Of a DNA stretch of 64,000 nucleotides, positions 8,182 to 17,487 are shown piece after piece. Each line of letters starts with the position of its first letter. Position 1 is the first letter of the stretch. Both the position numbers and the translations under genes were made by a program. Under the pieces are notes generated by a model. That model was not told the DNA's origin and did no database searches. It saw only the letters and a list, made by a program, of their open reading frames with translations. Source of the DNA: an uncultured Muribaculaceae bacterium (GTDB lineage Bacteria; Bacteroidota; Bacteroidia; Bacteroidales; Muribaculaceae); assembly GCA_944321685.1 (NCBI GenBank), contig CALUMH010000048.1:1-64000 (forward strand), in the 5' to 3' direction.

Positions 8182-9540
8182 TTACAGGGATTGGAGCGGG
8201 GCGGTGTTACGTGCTATTTCGGAGTCGGGAACTTGATAGTTGTTTAGGTCTCCTGCGAAATAGCTGTCATAGGCACTCATGTCTATGAGTCCGTGGCCTG
8301 ACAAGTTGAACAAGATTACTTGCCGACGGCCTTCTTCACGGGCTTGCAGTGCGCAACGTATTGCCGAGGCTATGGCGTGTGAAGATTCGGGTGCGGGAAT
8401 GATACCTTCGGCACGGGCGAAGAGAGTTGCGGCATTGAATGTTTCAAGTTGTGGTATGTCCATAGCTTCGATAAACCCGTCGTGTTTCAGGCTGCTTATT
8501 ATCGACCCTGCACCGTGGTAACGAAGCCCGCCTGCATGAATGTTGGCTGGAGCGAAATTGTGGCCAAGCGAATACATGGGTATGAGCGGCGTATAACCGG
8601 CTTCGTCGCCATAGTCGTAGCATAGTTTGCCACGGGTTAGCTTGGGGCACGATTCCGGTTCGGCGGCAAAGAAGCGGGTTTCGGCATTACCTGCAAGATT
8701 ATGCCGCAGGAACGGGAATGATATTCCCGAGAAATTGCTGCCGCCACCGAAACAACCAATCACCACATCGGGATATTCGCCTGCCATTTGCATTTGCTTT
8801 TCGGCTTCAAGCCCTATTACCGTTTGGTGCAGGGCAACGTGGTTTAGAACCGAGCCAAGCACGTATTTGCAATTAGGCGTGGTCATGGCAAGTTCCACGG
8901 CTTCGGAGATTGCCGTTCCAAGAGAACCTTGGTAGGTAGGGTTCTTGGTGATGATGTCTTTCCCGGCGCGGGTTGACATACTCGGCGAGGCAATCACTTC
9001 GGCACCGTAGGTTTCCATTATTGAACGGCGATATGGCTTTTGGTTATAGGATACCTTAACCATATATACTGCCAGTTCGAGCCCGAAGTGCTTTGCTGCC
9101 ATCGACAGTGCTGCGCCCCATTGTCCTGCACCGGTTTCGGTGGTGATGTTGGTCACGCCCTCTTGTTTGCAATAATAGGCTTGTGCTATGGCCGAGTTGA
9201 GTTTGTGTGAACCTACTGGGCTGACACTTTCGTTTTTGAAATATATATGAGCCGGTGTGTCGAGTGCGCGTTCAAGTCCGGTGGCGCGTACAAGTGGAGT
9301 AGGTCTCCATATCTTGTACATTTCACGCACTTCTTCGGGGATTTCTATCCATGCGTCGGTATCGTTCATTTCTTGATGCGACGCTGCACGCGAGAACAGT
9401 GGATACAAGTCTTCTTCTTTCATTGGTAGCCCGGTTTTGGGATTTTTCATCGGCAGAGGTTTATTTTTCATTTCAGCAAGAATGTTGTACCATGCAGTAG
9501 GTATCTCTTGTTCCGGAAGGATAAATTTCTTTGTTTTCAT
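8182..9540 (-). CDS. trpB: Tryptophan synthase beta chain, TrpB2 type
   Basis: A 452-residue PLP enzyme that makes L-tryptophan from indole and serine. The PLP lysine is K113 in GSHKLNSA, the catalytic glutamate is E135 in TETGAGQW, and the phosphate cup is GGGSNFSG. The long N-terminal region and overall length of about 450 place it in the TrpB2 subgroup, which often acts without TrpA and can salvage free indole. Consistent with that, no trpA or other trp gene lies beside it. The assignment to TrpB2 is by length and motif context; its role as an indole-salvage enzyme is an inference. Confidence 0.92.
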   Translation of the reverse strand: MKTKKFILPEQEIPTAWYNILAEMKNKPLPMKNPKTGLPMKEEDLYPLFSRAASHQEMNDTDAWIEIPEEVREMYKIWRPTPLVRATGLERALDTPAHIYFKNESVSPVGSHKLNSAIAQAYYCKQEGVTNITTETGAGQWGAALSMAAKHFGLELAVYMVKVSYNQKPYRRSIMETYGAEVIASPSMSTRAGKDIITKNPTYQGSLGTAISEAVELAMTTPNCKYVLGSVLNHVALHQTVIGLEAEKQMQMAGEYPDVVIGCFGGGSNFSGISFPFLRHNLAGNAETRFFAAEPESCPKLTRGKLCYDYGDEAGYTPLIPMYSLGHNFAPANIHAGGLRYHGAGSIISSLKHDGFIEAMDIPQLETFNAATLFARAEGIIPAPESSHAIASAIRCALQAREEGRRQVILFNLSGHGLIDMSAYDSYFAGDLNNYQVPDSEIARNTAPLQSL

Positions 9541-9752
9541 AATTATACGTTTAAATTGAATGTTAATGCAAAATAAGTGTATGAAAATTAAAAAAACAAG
9601 AAAAGTATAGAATATTTTGTGTATATTATGCGAAATATCTGTTTTTTATAGACAGGCACCATGTTTTGAAGTTACGGGTGCCTTGTTGCTACCCCTTTTG
9701 AGTCGGGCTTATTCAAGTGTCGCATGGAAATGTTTCTATTCCGAAAAATTAT
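9541..9752. other. Intergenic region upstream of trpB
   Basis: An AT-rich stretch containing the trpB start region. AGGCACC (9654-9660) and GGTGCCT (9677-9683) could form a 7-bp hairpin with a 16-base loop, but no T-run follows on either strand. No gene is seen. Confidence 0.4.
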
Positions 9753-10265
9753 ATGAAAAACTTGATTAACGGAAAGAATCCCGAATTTGACTTGAAAGCC
9801 AACGGTGTGAATGCGACAGAAGGAATGGTTGTGGCGCAATATGTCATGATATCGGCATTCTAGTCGTTACTGTCGGTATGCTAATCGGTTGGTTTGCGGG
9901 CTTGTCATTGAAGGCAATGTGGCGAATACCTATTTTGTTGCTATACTTTTCAGGCTCGTTATGTCAGGATTGGTGTTGTTCATTGCTAATAAGTCGGCAA
10001 CAATTTTACAAAGTATATTCGTGATGTTTGCTTTCATTGTTATGTTCCTGCTTATGGGGAGACTTTTTACACCCATAGCGTCAACGCTGCAATGGACACA
10101 ATGTTTTATTTTTATCGAAATAATGTGTTCGGTTTATTTGAAAGGTGTAGGTAGCCTTTGGGAACAGTATTTATCATTGGTTTTGCTTTGATATTCAGCC
10201 TTGTGGCAGCCGTTATATATAAAAACGAAATTAAAGTATGCTTATTTGGCATTTTCCCGCTTTGA
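9753..10265 (+). pseudogene. Decayed gene for a multi-helix membrane protein
   Basis: No single intact frame spans this region, but three frames read as consecutive pieces of one hydrophobic protein of about 170 residues. The first piece begins MKNLINGKNPEFDLKANG and stops at 9861-9863. A second frame then gives LVVTVGMLIGWFAGL. A third covers about 9910-10080 with at least two further helices (VAILFRLVMSGLVLFIA and IFVMFAFIVMFLLMG). The original frame resumes near 10160 with VFIIGFALIFSLVAAVIY and stops at 10263-10265. At least two frameshifts are needed. The 3' end overlaps the convergent transporter gene by 24 bases. The family is not recognised. Sequencing or assembly errors could mimic decay. 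Confidence 0.45.
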
Positions 10266-11156
10266 CTTGCGATATAATTGCCAACTGTTTATGGTGTTTT
10301 GCCATACTATGTATGCAGCAGGAGCAACCGACACTATAGGATTTAGATATGTGAGTGTCATCCAAAGTCCTAAAATCGTGTTTTTTTGTCCGAGTCCTTG
10401 GGCGCCTGAAATTTTATCGCCGAAATGCCGTCCTATTTTTCGCCCGATGAAAAATTGCAGGCAGCACACAATTAATGCAGTGATTGTAAGGCATATCATT
10501 TCAGGTAGTTCTTCAACCGGCTGTTTGATCATGAAACTCACGGCTTGCCCCATGACGATGAATAAAGATATTGCCCATATCCAAAACGATATTGACTGGT
10601 GTTCGGCAATGGTAGAATGTATGCGAGGAACCGAGAATTTCAATAATATTGCAGTAACAAACGGGATTAGCAGCAATGGAATGACTTCGGCACATATGGT
10701 TGTAAATGATTCCATGAAATCGATGCCGTCGCCACGTATAAACGACAGGCATGATGGTGCTGCAACTGCTACTACAAGGTTGCTTAGCAAGGAATATGTT
10801 GCAATTTTTGTTACACTTCCCCCGAGCATGCCGGTGATAACCGGTGCTGCAGTTGCCGTCGGCATGAAAAAGCAAATGAATGCTCCGGCGGCAATGTTTG
10901 GATTTATGAAATAAAGCCCGGCATAAAACAATGCCCCGCCAATGATTTGTATGCCCAATAGTGACCATTGGAATTTTGTTATCCTGAACTCACTAATTTT
11001 CAGTTTTGTATAAGTGATAGTGAGCATTACAAAAATTAAGTATGGGGTAATGACCGATAACTTATCGATATGGTTATGGAATAATATACCACCCAACATG
11101 GATATCGGTAGCATCCATGATTTTAATAGCTGCCTGATGTGAATATCTCTAAGCAT
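10242..11156 (-). CDS. Bile acid:sodium symporter (BASS)-family transporter
   Basis: A 304-residue polytopic inner-membrane protein with about nine or ten predicted hydrophobic helices, no signal peptide and a positively charged tail. It resembles the BASS superfamily, including the ASBT-like bacterial transporters that move organic anions with sodium. The region FMPTATAAPVITGMLGG and the late segment GQKNTILGLWMTLTYLNP resemble the two discontinuous, helix-breaking substrate/sodium-binding regions of that family. The true substrate is unknown; bacterial members carry bile salts, pantoate or other carboxylates. It lies downstream of hisS but is separated from it by a terminator. Confidence 0.75.
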   Translation of the reverse strand: MLRDIHIRQLLKSWMLPISMLGGILFHNHIDKLSVITPYLIFVMLTITYTKLKISEFRITKFQWSLLGIQIIGGALFYAGLYFINPNIAAGAFICFFMPTATAAPVITGMLGGSVTKIATYSLLSNLVVAVAAPSCLSFIRGDGIDFMESFTTICAEVIPLLLIPFVTAILLKFSVPRIHSTIAEHQSISFWIWAISLFIVMGQAVSFMIKQPVEELPEMICLTITALIVCCLQFFIGRKIGRHFGDKISGAQGLGQKNTILGLWMTLTYLNPIVSVAPAAYIVWQNTINSWQLYRKSKRENAK

Positions 11157-11164
11157 GATAATAA

Positions 11165-11198
11165 TAAAAGAGCCGCCTTTTATGTTTGTGGCGGCTCT
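11165..11198 (-). terminator. Terminator downstream of hisS
   Basis: AGAGCCGCC (11169-11177) and GGCGGCTCT (11190-11198) form a perfect 9-bp stem with a 12-base loop. Read on the minus strand, the stem is followed by TTTTATTAT. Confidence 0.85.
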
Positions 11199-11212
11199 AA
11201 GGTATTTTAGAA

Positions 11213-12580
11213 TTAATTATTTTTTAACTTGTCGATTAGTTGTTCGATCGATAGTGTGGATTGTTCCCCTGTTGCCATATCTTTGAGTGAAATGCAGTGG
11301 TTTGCCACTTCAGTTTCTCCTACAAGTGCGACGTATGGGATGTGCAAAGCATCGGCATATGACATCTGTTTTTTCATCTTCACTGCTTCAGGGTAAATTT
11401 CGGCTGCGATGCCGGCTTTGCGTAAAGCCATTACGTGTTTCATGCATTCGTTGCATTCGGTCGTGCCGAAATTGATGAAAATAACCTTTGTGCCGTTTGA
11501 AGTTTCGGCAGGGTATAGGTTGAGCGCATTCAGTACGTCGTATATACGGTCGGCGCCAAAACTAATGCCTACGCCCGATACTCCTTGAAGCCCAAAAACG
11601 CCAGTAAGGTTATCATAACGTCCGCCGCCGCTGATGCTGCCTATTTCCACGTCACGAGCTTTAACCTCGATGATTGTACCTGTATAATAGTTGAGCCCGC
11701 GTGCAAGTGATACGTCCACTTCTACCGAGGCTTTCATATCAAGGCGGGAAAGATTGTCGAAGATAAAAGTCATCTCTTCGAGACCTTTCATACCGATTTC
11801 CGATGTTGCAAGCATGGCTTTCAGTGTAGCCAGTTTGTCACTATTGCTGCCGTTGAGTTGCAAAAGTGGTTGCAGTGTGGCTATAGCATCGTCGGAAATG
11901 CCTTTAGAGCGCAGTTCTTCATTTACATTGTCAATGCCGATCTTGTCGATTTTGTCAATTGCGACAGTTATATCAACTATTTTGTCGGCAGCTCCTATTG
12001 TTTCGGCAATGCCTGAAAGAATTTTGCGGTTATTGACTTTGATTGTGACATTTATGCCGAAGCGATTGAACACTTCATCAATCATTGTCAATAATTCAAT
12101 CTCGTTAATCAACGAATCGCTCCCTACAATGTCGGCATCGCATTGGTAGAACTCACGGTAACGGCCTTTTTGCGGTCGGTCGGCACGCCACACGGGTTGT
12201 ATTTGGTAACGCTTGAAGGGGAATTGTATTTCATTGCGGTGCTGAACCACAAATCTGGCGAAAGGAACTGTGAGGTCATAGCGCAGGCCTTTTTCGCAAA
12301 TGTGTGAAGTAAGGTGAACCGAGTCATGTTCGGCCAATTCGCAATCGGGTATATCTTTCAGGTAATCGCCGCTGTTCAATATTTTGAACAGTAACTTGTC
12401 GCCTTCTTCACCATATTTACCCATCAATGTTGACAGGTTCTCCATTGCCGGGGTTTCGATTTGGCGGAACCCGTAAAGCAGGAACACATCTTTAATAGTA
12501 TTGAATATGTAATTGCGTTTCGCCATCTCTTCGGGCGAAAAGTCCCTTGTTCCCTTGGGAATGCATGGTTTTTGTGCCAT
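11213..12580 (-). CDS. hisS: Histidyl-tRNA synthetase
   Basis: A 455-residue class II aminoacyl-tRNA synthetase that charges tRNA-His. The N-terminus has [17 protein letters not shown] (motif 1 region). Motif 2 is visible as [29 protein letters not shown]. The His-A signature is [12 protein letters not shown], and the GGGRYDNL and [13 protein letters not shown] segments complete the catalytic core. The C-terminal anticodon-binding domain spans about 365-455. Length and motif order are normal. The gene sits in its own transcription unit between two terminators. Confidence 0.97.
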   Translation of the reverse strand: MAQKPCIPKGTRDFSPEEMAKRNYIFNTIKDVFLLYGFRQIETPAMENLSTLMGKYGEEGDKLLFKILNSGDYLKDIPDCELAEHDSVHLTSHICEKGLRYDLTVPFARFVVQHRNEIQFPFKRYQIQPVWRADRPQKGRYREFYQCDADIVGSDSLINEIELLTMIDEVFNRFGINVTIKVNNRKILSGIAETIGAADKIVDITVAIDKIDKIGIDNVNEELRSKGISDDAIATLQPLLQLNGSNSDKLATLKAMLATSEIGMKGLEEMTFIFDNLSRLDMKASVEVDVSLARGLNYYTGTIIEVKARDVEIGSISGGGRYDNLTGVFGLQGVSGVGISFGADRIYDVLNALNLYPAETSNGTKVIFINFGTTECNECMKHVMALRKAGIAAEIYPEAVKMKKQMSYADALHIPYVALVGETEVANHCISLKDMATGEQSTLSIEQLIDKLKNN

Positions 12581-12605
12581 AATGGTTGTCGTTTTTTTGT
12601 AAGGG

Positions 12606-12613
12606 CAAAATTA
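12606..12613 (-). promoter_or_regulatory. Bacteroides -7 promoter box for hisS
   Basis: The minus strand reads TAATTTTG, matching TAnnTTTG, 25 bases before the hisS start. It lies just beyond the terminator of the upstream peptidase gene. No clear -33 box is seen. Confidence 0.45.
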
Positions 12614-12623
12614 CAAAAAAGTC

Positions 12624-12678
12624 AGAGCCTGTTTAAATTTTATTCAAAATAATATAGAGTAAAATTTAAGCAGGCTCT
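12624..12678 (-). terminator. Long hairpin terminator of the zinc peptidase gene
   Basis: The arms 12624-12642 and 12660-12678 pair over 19 bp with a single mismatch. On the minus strand the hairpin is followed by GACTTTTTTG. It directly follows the peptidase stop codon. Confidence 0.85.
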
Positions 12679-12681
12679 TAA

Positions 12682-13362
12682 TTAATCACGTCGGTTTCCC
12701 AAGAAAATCATCACATAATAGACAAGAGTAGCCAAAGAACCGAGGGCGGCCACCACATATGTATAAGCTGCCGAGCGGAGAGCATCGGCTGCATGGTCGT
12801 GGCTTGCTCCTGTGGTTATCCCACTGCGGTTGAGCCAAGCAAGTGCGCGTCGGCTGGCATCGATTTCAACCGGCAATGTGACAAAACTGAACAAGGTGGT
12901 TATGGCAAACAGTATTATGCCGATGAGCAAAATTTGCGGCAATGTTTGCACGAGCAATATTCCAGCAAGCAGCACCCACGACATCCATTGTGATGCGAAA
13001 TTCACGGCAGGTACGAGTTTCGAGCGCATTTGCAAGAAACTGTATTGTGTAGCGTGCTGTACTGCGTGTCCGCATTCATGAGCAGCCACTGCTGCCGCTG
13101 CTACGCTGCAACTGCCGTAAACGCCTTCACTAAGGTTCACGGTTTTATCGGTAGGATTATAGAAATCGGTCAGCATTCCGTTGGTGCTGCGCACTTGAAC
13201 ATCATAAATTCCATTGTCATGCAGCATTTTCAGTGCTACATCGCGTCCCGTCATGCCTCCCGGCAGGGGTTCTTGCGAATATCGGTTGAACTTGTTTTTA
13301 AGCGATGCTTGTACAAGATAGCTTATTATGGCTATCGCAATAAAAATTATAAACGGTGTCAT
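12682..13362 (-). CDS. Membrane zinc metallopeptidase, YugP-like
   Basis: A 226-residue membrane protein of the Zn-dependent neutral peptidase family that includes Bacillus YugP. An N-terminal helix (about 2-18) precedes a soluble part carrying the zinc motif HECGH at 95-99. Two or three hydrophobic helices follow (about 128-175 and 205-222). The ATG at 13362 is chosen because MTPFIIFIAI gives the usual short N-terminal anchor; a longer frame start 42 bases upstream adds a charged leader unlike the family. Substrates are unknown for this family; roles in membrane protein turnover have been proposed. Confidence 0.85.
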   Translation of the reverse strand: MTPFIIFIAIAIISYLVQASLKNKFNRYSQEPLPGGMTGRDVALKMLHDNGIYDVQVRSTNGMLTDFYNPTDKTVNLSEGVYGSCSVAAAAVAAHECGHAVQHATQYSFLQMRSKLVPAVNFASQWMSWVLLAGILLVQTLPQILLIGIILFAITTLFSFVTLPVEIDASRRALAWLNRSGITTGASHDHAADALRSAAYTYVVAALGSLATLVYYVMIFLGNRRD

Positions 13363-13528
13363 AATTGTATTCTTAATTTTATTGGTTCTGTGAATGATTT
13401 TCAATCTTCAAAAATTGTGCCATCATGTAAACCGTTTTTTGATTTCTGCTTATGTCATAAAGTTGTCGGGCCTGCATATTATTGTCAAAAAACATATTGT
13501 GTTTTCATTCCTTTTCGGGAATAATGGT

Positions 13529-13536
13529 TAACTTTG
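13529..13536 (+). promoter_or_regulatory. Bacteroides -7 promoter box for the nucleotidyltransferase-galE operon
   Basis: TAACTTTG matches TAnnTTTG and lies 51 bases before the ATG of the nucleotidyltransferase gene. No -33 TTTG is seen at 19-21 bases. Confidence 0.45.
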
Positions 13537-13587
13537 CATAGTGCATCATGTGTGATGCGAGTTTGACATTTATTTATCAATTAAAGA

Positions 13588-14502
13588 ATGAAACCTACAT
13601 TACTTGTATTGGCTGCCGGGATGGGTAGCAGATATGGCGGATTGAAACAATTGGATGGGATTGGCCCCAATGGGGAAACTATCATGGACTATTCGATATT
13701 CGATGCCATACGTGCTGGTTTCGGAAAAGTCGTTTTCGTTATCAGACACGATTTTGAAAAAGATTTCAGGGAAAAAATATTGAGTAAATATGAAAACCAC
13801 ATTCCGGTAGAAGTCGTTTTCCAAGCAATAGACAAGCTGCCTGCCGGTTTTAAACCGAATCCTGAACGGACAAAACCGTGGGGTACCAATCATGCAGTGC
13901 TTATGGGATGTGAGGTGATAAATGAACCGTTTGCCGTAATAAATGCCGATGATTTTTACGGGCAAGACAGTTTTGCTGTGCTGGCCAAGGCATTGCAAGA
14001 AATGGCAGAAAAGGAAAATGAATATTGCATGGTGGGATTCCATGTCGGCAATACCCTTAGTGAAAGTGGCGAAGTGTCGCGTGGCGTATGTAATATTTCG
14101 GATTCGGGATTTCTTACCACAGTGACTGAACGACATCATATAATGCGTCGTGACAATGGCGTGATTTCTTACTTGGATGAAGACGGTTCGGCATATCAAC
14201 TTGCCGATGATACGTTGGTATCGATGAATATGTGGGGATTTACTCCCGACTATTTTGATTATTCGAAAAAAGAATTGACCGAATTCCTCACTGCACACAG
14301 TAACGACTTAAAAACAGAATTCTACATACCTTCGATGGTAAATAAGCTGATAACCGAAAATATCGCATCGGTCAAGGTTTATGGTACCACATCATCATGG
14401 TTCGGCGTGACATACGCCGCAGACAAGCCATCGGTCATGGCCAATGTTGCAAGATTGGTATCCAATGGCATATATCCGAACAGATTGTTTGATTTTAAAT
14501 AA
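13588..14502 (+). CDS. Sugar-phosphate nucleotidyltransferase family protein
   Basis: A 304-residue cytoplasmic protein with the GT-A nucleotidyltransferase signature LVLAAGMGSRYGGLKQL at about 5-21, followed by a substrate region ending in the metal-binding Asp of VINADDFYG. Enzymes of this fold transfer a nucleoside monophosphate to a sugar 1-phosphate. galE starts 12 bases downstream on the same strand, so a role in supplying UDP-glucose, UDP-galactose or a related nucleotide sugar is likely. It is shorter and more divergent than classical GalU or RmlA, so the nucleotide and sugar remain open. Confidence 0.8.
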   Translation: MKPTLLVLAAGMGSRYGGLKQLDGIGPNGETIMDYSIFDAIRAGFGKVVFVIRHDFEKDFREKILSKYENHIPVEVVFQAIDKLPAGFKPNPERTKPWGTNHAVLMGCEVINEPFAVINADDFYGQDSFAVLAKALQEMAEKENEYCMVGFHVGNTLSESGEVSRGVCNISDSGFLTTVTERHHIMRRDNGVISYLDEDGSAYQLADDTLVSMNMWGFTPDYFDYSKKELTEFLTAHSNDLKTEFYIPSMVNKLITENIASVKVYGTTSSWFGVTYAADKPSVMANVARLVSNGIYPNRLFDFK

Positions 14503-14514
14503 AACTAAATTATC

Positions 14515-15549
14515 ATGAAAGGTAAAATTTTAGTGACCGGTGGAACCGGATATATCGGCTCGCACACCGTGGTTGAACTTCAGAATGCCGGTTATGACGT
14601 TGTTATAATTGACAATTTGTCGAACAGTAATATTGAGGTTCTTGACGGCATCGAAAAAATCACAGGTGTACGTCCTGTATTTGTAAAAGGTGATTGCACC
14701 GACTTGGCAACACTTACAAAACTTTTTGAGGACAATCCCGGAATAAACGGAATTATTAATTTCGCAGCCAGCAAAGCAGTGGGAGAATCGGTACAAAAAC
14801 CGTTGTTGTATTATTATAACAACCTCACTACTCTTATCAACCTATTGAAATTGATGCCGCAATATGGAACAAAGGGCATAGTATTCTCTTCTTCTTGTAC
14901 CGTTTACGGAGAACCCGACAAAAATCCGGTTGACGAAACAGCTCCTATAAAAAAGGCAACCTCTCCTTATGGAAACACCAAGCAGATATCGGAAGAAATA
15001 ATTACCGATTACATTAATTCGGGTGCACCTATCAAGAGCATAATATTGAGATATTTTAATCCTGTGGGTGCGCATCCAAGTGCAGAAATAGGCGAATTGC
15101 CCAACGGCGTTCCACAAAACTTAATTCCGTATCTGACTCAAACTGCAATAGGCATACGCAAGGAACTGAGTGTGTTTGGAAATGATTACAATACCCCGGA
15201 CGGATCGTGCATACGAGACTTTATCAATGTGGTTGACCTTGCTAAAGCCCATGTTACGGCACTCGCACGAATGCTTGAAGACAAGAGCGAAGAGAAACTT
15301 GAGATTTTCAATCTTGGAACAGGTGTCGGATTGTCGGTGCTTGAATTGATTAATTCATTTGAGCGTGCCACAGGTGTAAAAGTACCGCATAAGATTGTGG
15401 GTCGCCGCAGTGGTGATATCGAGAAAGTGTGGGCCGAGCCAAAGAAAGCCAATGAAGTGCTTGGCTGGAAAGCCACAACCTCAATTGATGATACCATGCG
15501 CTCGGCTTGGAACTGGCAATTGAAATTGCGTGAGAGAGGGATTATGTAA
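14515..15549 (+). CDS. galE: UDP-glucose 4-epimerase
   Basis: A 344-residue extended short-chain dehydrogenase/reductase that interconverts UDP-glucose and UDP-galactose with bound NAD. The Rossmann motif GGTGYIGSH is at about 9-17, the catalytic Ser/Thr region is FSSSCTVYG, and the YxxxK pair is in SPYGNTK. The substrate-binding regions RYFNPVGAHPS and DGSCIRDFINVVDLAKAH are intact. It is the second gene of an operon with the nucleotidyltransferase, and a terminator-like hairpin follows. The product would feed galactose metabolism or glycan synthesis. Confidence 0.96.
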   Translation: MKGKILVTGGTGYIGSHTVVELQNAGYDVVIIDNLSNSNIEVLDGIEKITGVRPVFVKGDCTDLATLTKLFEDNPGINGIINFAASKAVGESVQKPLLYYYNNLTTLINLLKLMPQYGTKGIVFSSSCTVYGEPDKNPVDETAPIKKATSPYGNTKQISEEIITDYINSGAPIKSIILRYFNPVGAHPSAEIGELPNGVPQNLIPYLTQTAIGIRKELSVFGNDYNTPDGSCIRDFINVVDLAKAHVTALARMLEDKSEEKLEIFNLGTGVGLSVLELINSFERATGVKVPHKIVGRRSGDIEKVWAEPKKANEVLGWKATTSIDDTMRSAWNWQLKLRERGIM

Positions 15550-15574
15550 TTGAATTAAACATAAGTAAACAGTT

Positions 15575-15625
15575 GGCGTACAGTCGCAGGTGAGAAAAAC
15601 TTCGAGTGTACGCCGCTTTTGTTTT
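15575..15625 (+). terminator. Terminator after galE
   Basis: GGCGTACA (15575-15582) pairs with TGTACGCC (15607-15614), and the stem is followed by GCTTTTGTTTTC. The ATG of the next gene is only 17 bases beyond the stem. Confidence 0.7.
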
Positions 15626-15630
15626 CTGAT

Positions 15631-16647
15631 ATGGTCATAAGGTTGTTTTTAAGTATAGTCGCATTGTGTTGTGGTTACATAGGTGTCCATGCCCAATTGT
15701 GGAACCCTGATATTTTGGGCGGGAATTATTTTTGTAAAGAAATATTGCAGCCCGATGATTATTCGGGTAAAGTAAGGACAACTGTAATAAGGCAAAATTC
15801 GCAATATGCCACCGATAAGGCTGTGTTATATGTGCATGGATACAATGATTATTTTTTCCAACAGGAGCTTGGCGATAAATTTGTCGATAATGAGTATAAT
15901 TTCTATGCCGTGGATTTACGCAAATACGGACGTTCGCTGTTGCCCGGACAAATACCGTTTGAAGTGCGGAATTTGGAAGAATATTTCAATGATATAAATG
16001 CGGCACTCGATGCAATATTGCAGGATGGCAATAAATCCATTATTCTTATGGGGCATTCTACCGGAGGCTTGATTACTTCATATTATATGGCCAAAGAGGA
16101 GCATTTGAAATATCCCATCAAGGCTTTGGTACTGAATAGTCCGTTTTTGGATATGAATTTGGATGTTGTCACTGAAGATTTTGTTTTGCCGTTTGTCGGC
16201 CGGTTTGCAACTTTATTTCCTGATATTTCCATAAACCAAGGGGGCGGCAACCAATATGCTCGTACATTATTGAAGCGATATGGCGGTGAATGGGATTATG
16301 ATACGCAGTTGAAATTTGAATGGCCGCAACCTGTAACGACAGGTTGGCTGCGAGCCATAACACGTGCGCAGGATATGCTGCATAGGGGAGCGGATATCAA
16401 TGTGCCTATATTGTTGATGCGTTCCGATAAAAGCGGTGCTGACAGTGGTTTGAACGATGAAGAGGCACGTAATGCCGATATGGTACTCGATGTGGCAGAA
16501 ATTTCGCGTTATGGCAAGAGGCTTGGAACTGATATAACGGAATTTGTAGTAAAAGACGGAATGCACGACTTGTTTTTATCGCGCATTCCGGTCAGGTATG
16601 CATTATATTCACATATGCTTGAATGGTTACGTGAAAAAGGGTTATGA
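15631..16647 (+). CDS. Exported alpha/beta hydrolase
   Basis: A 338-residue serine hydrolase. An N-terminal signal peptide of about 20 residues ends in VHAQ, suggesting cleavage after HA and an exported mature enzyme. The nucleophile elbow GHSTGG and the late HDLF segment supply the Ser and His of the triad. The HGYNDYFFQQ segment near the start is the usual oxyanion region. It looks like the lysophospholipase/monoglyceride lipase (Hydrolase_4) type, so a lipid or ester substrate is likely but unproven. The ATG at 15631 is preferred to the TTG 12 bases upstream. The stop overlaps the convergent lipoprotein gene by 6 bases. Confidence 0.82.
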   Translation: MVIRLFLSIVALCCGYIGVHAQLWNPDILGGNYFCKEILQPDDYSGKVRTTVIRQNSQYATDKAVLYVHGYNDYFFQQELGDKFVDNEYNFYAVDLRKYGRSLLPGQIPFEVRNLEEYFNDINAALDAILQDGNKSIILMGHSTGGLITSYYMAKEEHLKYPIKALVLNSPFLDMNLDVVTEDFVLPFVGRFATLFPDISINQGGGNQYARTLLKRYGGEWDYDTQLKFEWPQPVTTGWLRAITRAQDMLHRGADINVPILLMRSDKSGADSGLNDEEARNADMVLDVAEISRYGKRLGTDITEFVVKDGMHDLFLSRIPVRYALYSHMLEWLREKGL

Positions 16648-17487
16648 TTGTGGTTGTGTTTGTTCGATTTGTTTTTTTGCAACTTCGAGTCGCTTGTTAT
16701 AATAAAGTTTTTCGCTTTCGGCTTTTAGCCCGGCCTGTATTGCCACCGAATATGTGTATGATCGTGCAATGGCATTTTTAAGTGTGGCCTGCATGTGAAT
16801 GCGATATGAAGTTTTGCCTACGAATTCCAACTTGAGATGTTTGTCGGTGTTATCGGCGATGAATTTGCAAAACTCGTTGCACTGGTCGGCGTGGAAAGTT
16901 ACCATTTCATTTGTGATGCCGTCATTCTTGAACCTGTAATTCTGAGCATCGTCATATGGCACCGATGCTGTTTCGGCCGAACTGCCATCGGGCGCAATTA
17001 CACGCAGCATGGTGTGATTGACGGCACGTCCTTGCAACAGTGATACAAGATATATATTGCCATTGTCATCAACACGAGGCTCAAGCCCTGTGCGATTGAT
17101 GAGAGGCGTGTTTTTAAGAGTCTTGTAGATACGGTAATTTTCCACAAGGTCGGGATTTTTTACTACTATAAAATCTTTTTCTATTTCTTTTACTATTGGA
17201 GCATTGGCGGCAATCACACTGTCGGCGTGTGCGATACCGGCTATGCTTATTTGTTCCTGTGCCAGTGCCATGAGGTGAATGCCTTGCCTTATGACATCGG
17301 TTTCGGCGGGATAGCGCTTGTATAAAGTGTCGAGTACCGATAATGTGCTGTCATACATTTGCGCATTGTATAAAGCTTCGGCATTTTTATATAAAGCAGA
17401 GGCTTCCTCTTTTTGGCCGTTACCGCATGATGCAAGCATGAGTATGGCACATAATATTAATGCTGGTTTAATTGCTGCGTTGAACAT
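16642..17487 (-). CDS. SPII lipoprotein coupled to the RelA-like gene
   Basis: A 281-residue predicted lipoprotein with the lipobox MLASC (Cys 21). Residues about 28-65 look like a TPR-type helical hairpin (ALYKNAEALYNAQMYDSTL), a long helical/linker middle follows, and a C-terminal helical segment is rich in Lys and Glu. No recognised domain covers the middle, where INRTGLEPRVDDNGNIYLVSL and a later FHADQCNEFCKFI are notable. Its start codon lies 20 bases inside the end of the (p)ppGpp synthetase gene on the same strand, so the two are almost certainly cotranscribed and translationally coupled. Function unknown. Confidence 0.75.
   Translation of the reverse strand: MFNAAIKPALILCAILMLASCGNGQKEEASALYKNAEALYNAQMYDSTLSVLDTLYKRYPAETDVIRQGIHLMALAQEQISIAGIAHADSVIAANAPIVKEIEKDFIVVKNPDLVENYRIYKTLKNTPLINRTGLEPRVDDNGNIYLVSLLQGRAVNHTMLRVIAPDGSSAETASVPYDDAQNYRFKNDGITNEMVTFHADQCNEFCKFIADNTDKHLKLEFVGKTSYRIHMQATLKNAIARSYTYSVAIQAGLKAESEKLYYNKRLEVAKKQIEQTQPQS

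Noticed and set aside
9654-9683. Hairpin AGGCACC/GGTGCCT upstream of trpB, considered as a terminator or riboswitch part.
   Set aside because: The loop is 16 bases, no T-run follows on either strand, and no known riboswitch core is visible.
10201-10914. A 237-codon plus-strand frame opposite the BASS transporter.
   Set aside because: It is antisense to a protein with clear transporter features; the frame itself reads as low-quality sequence.
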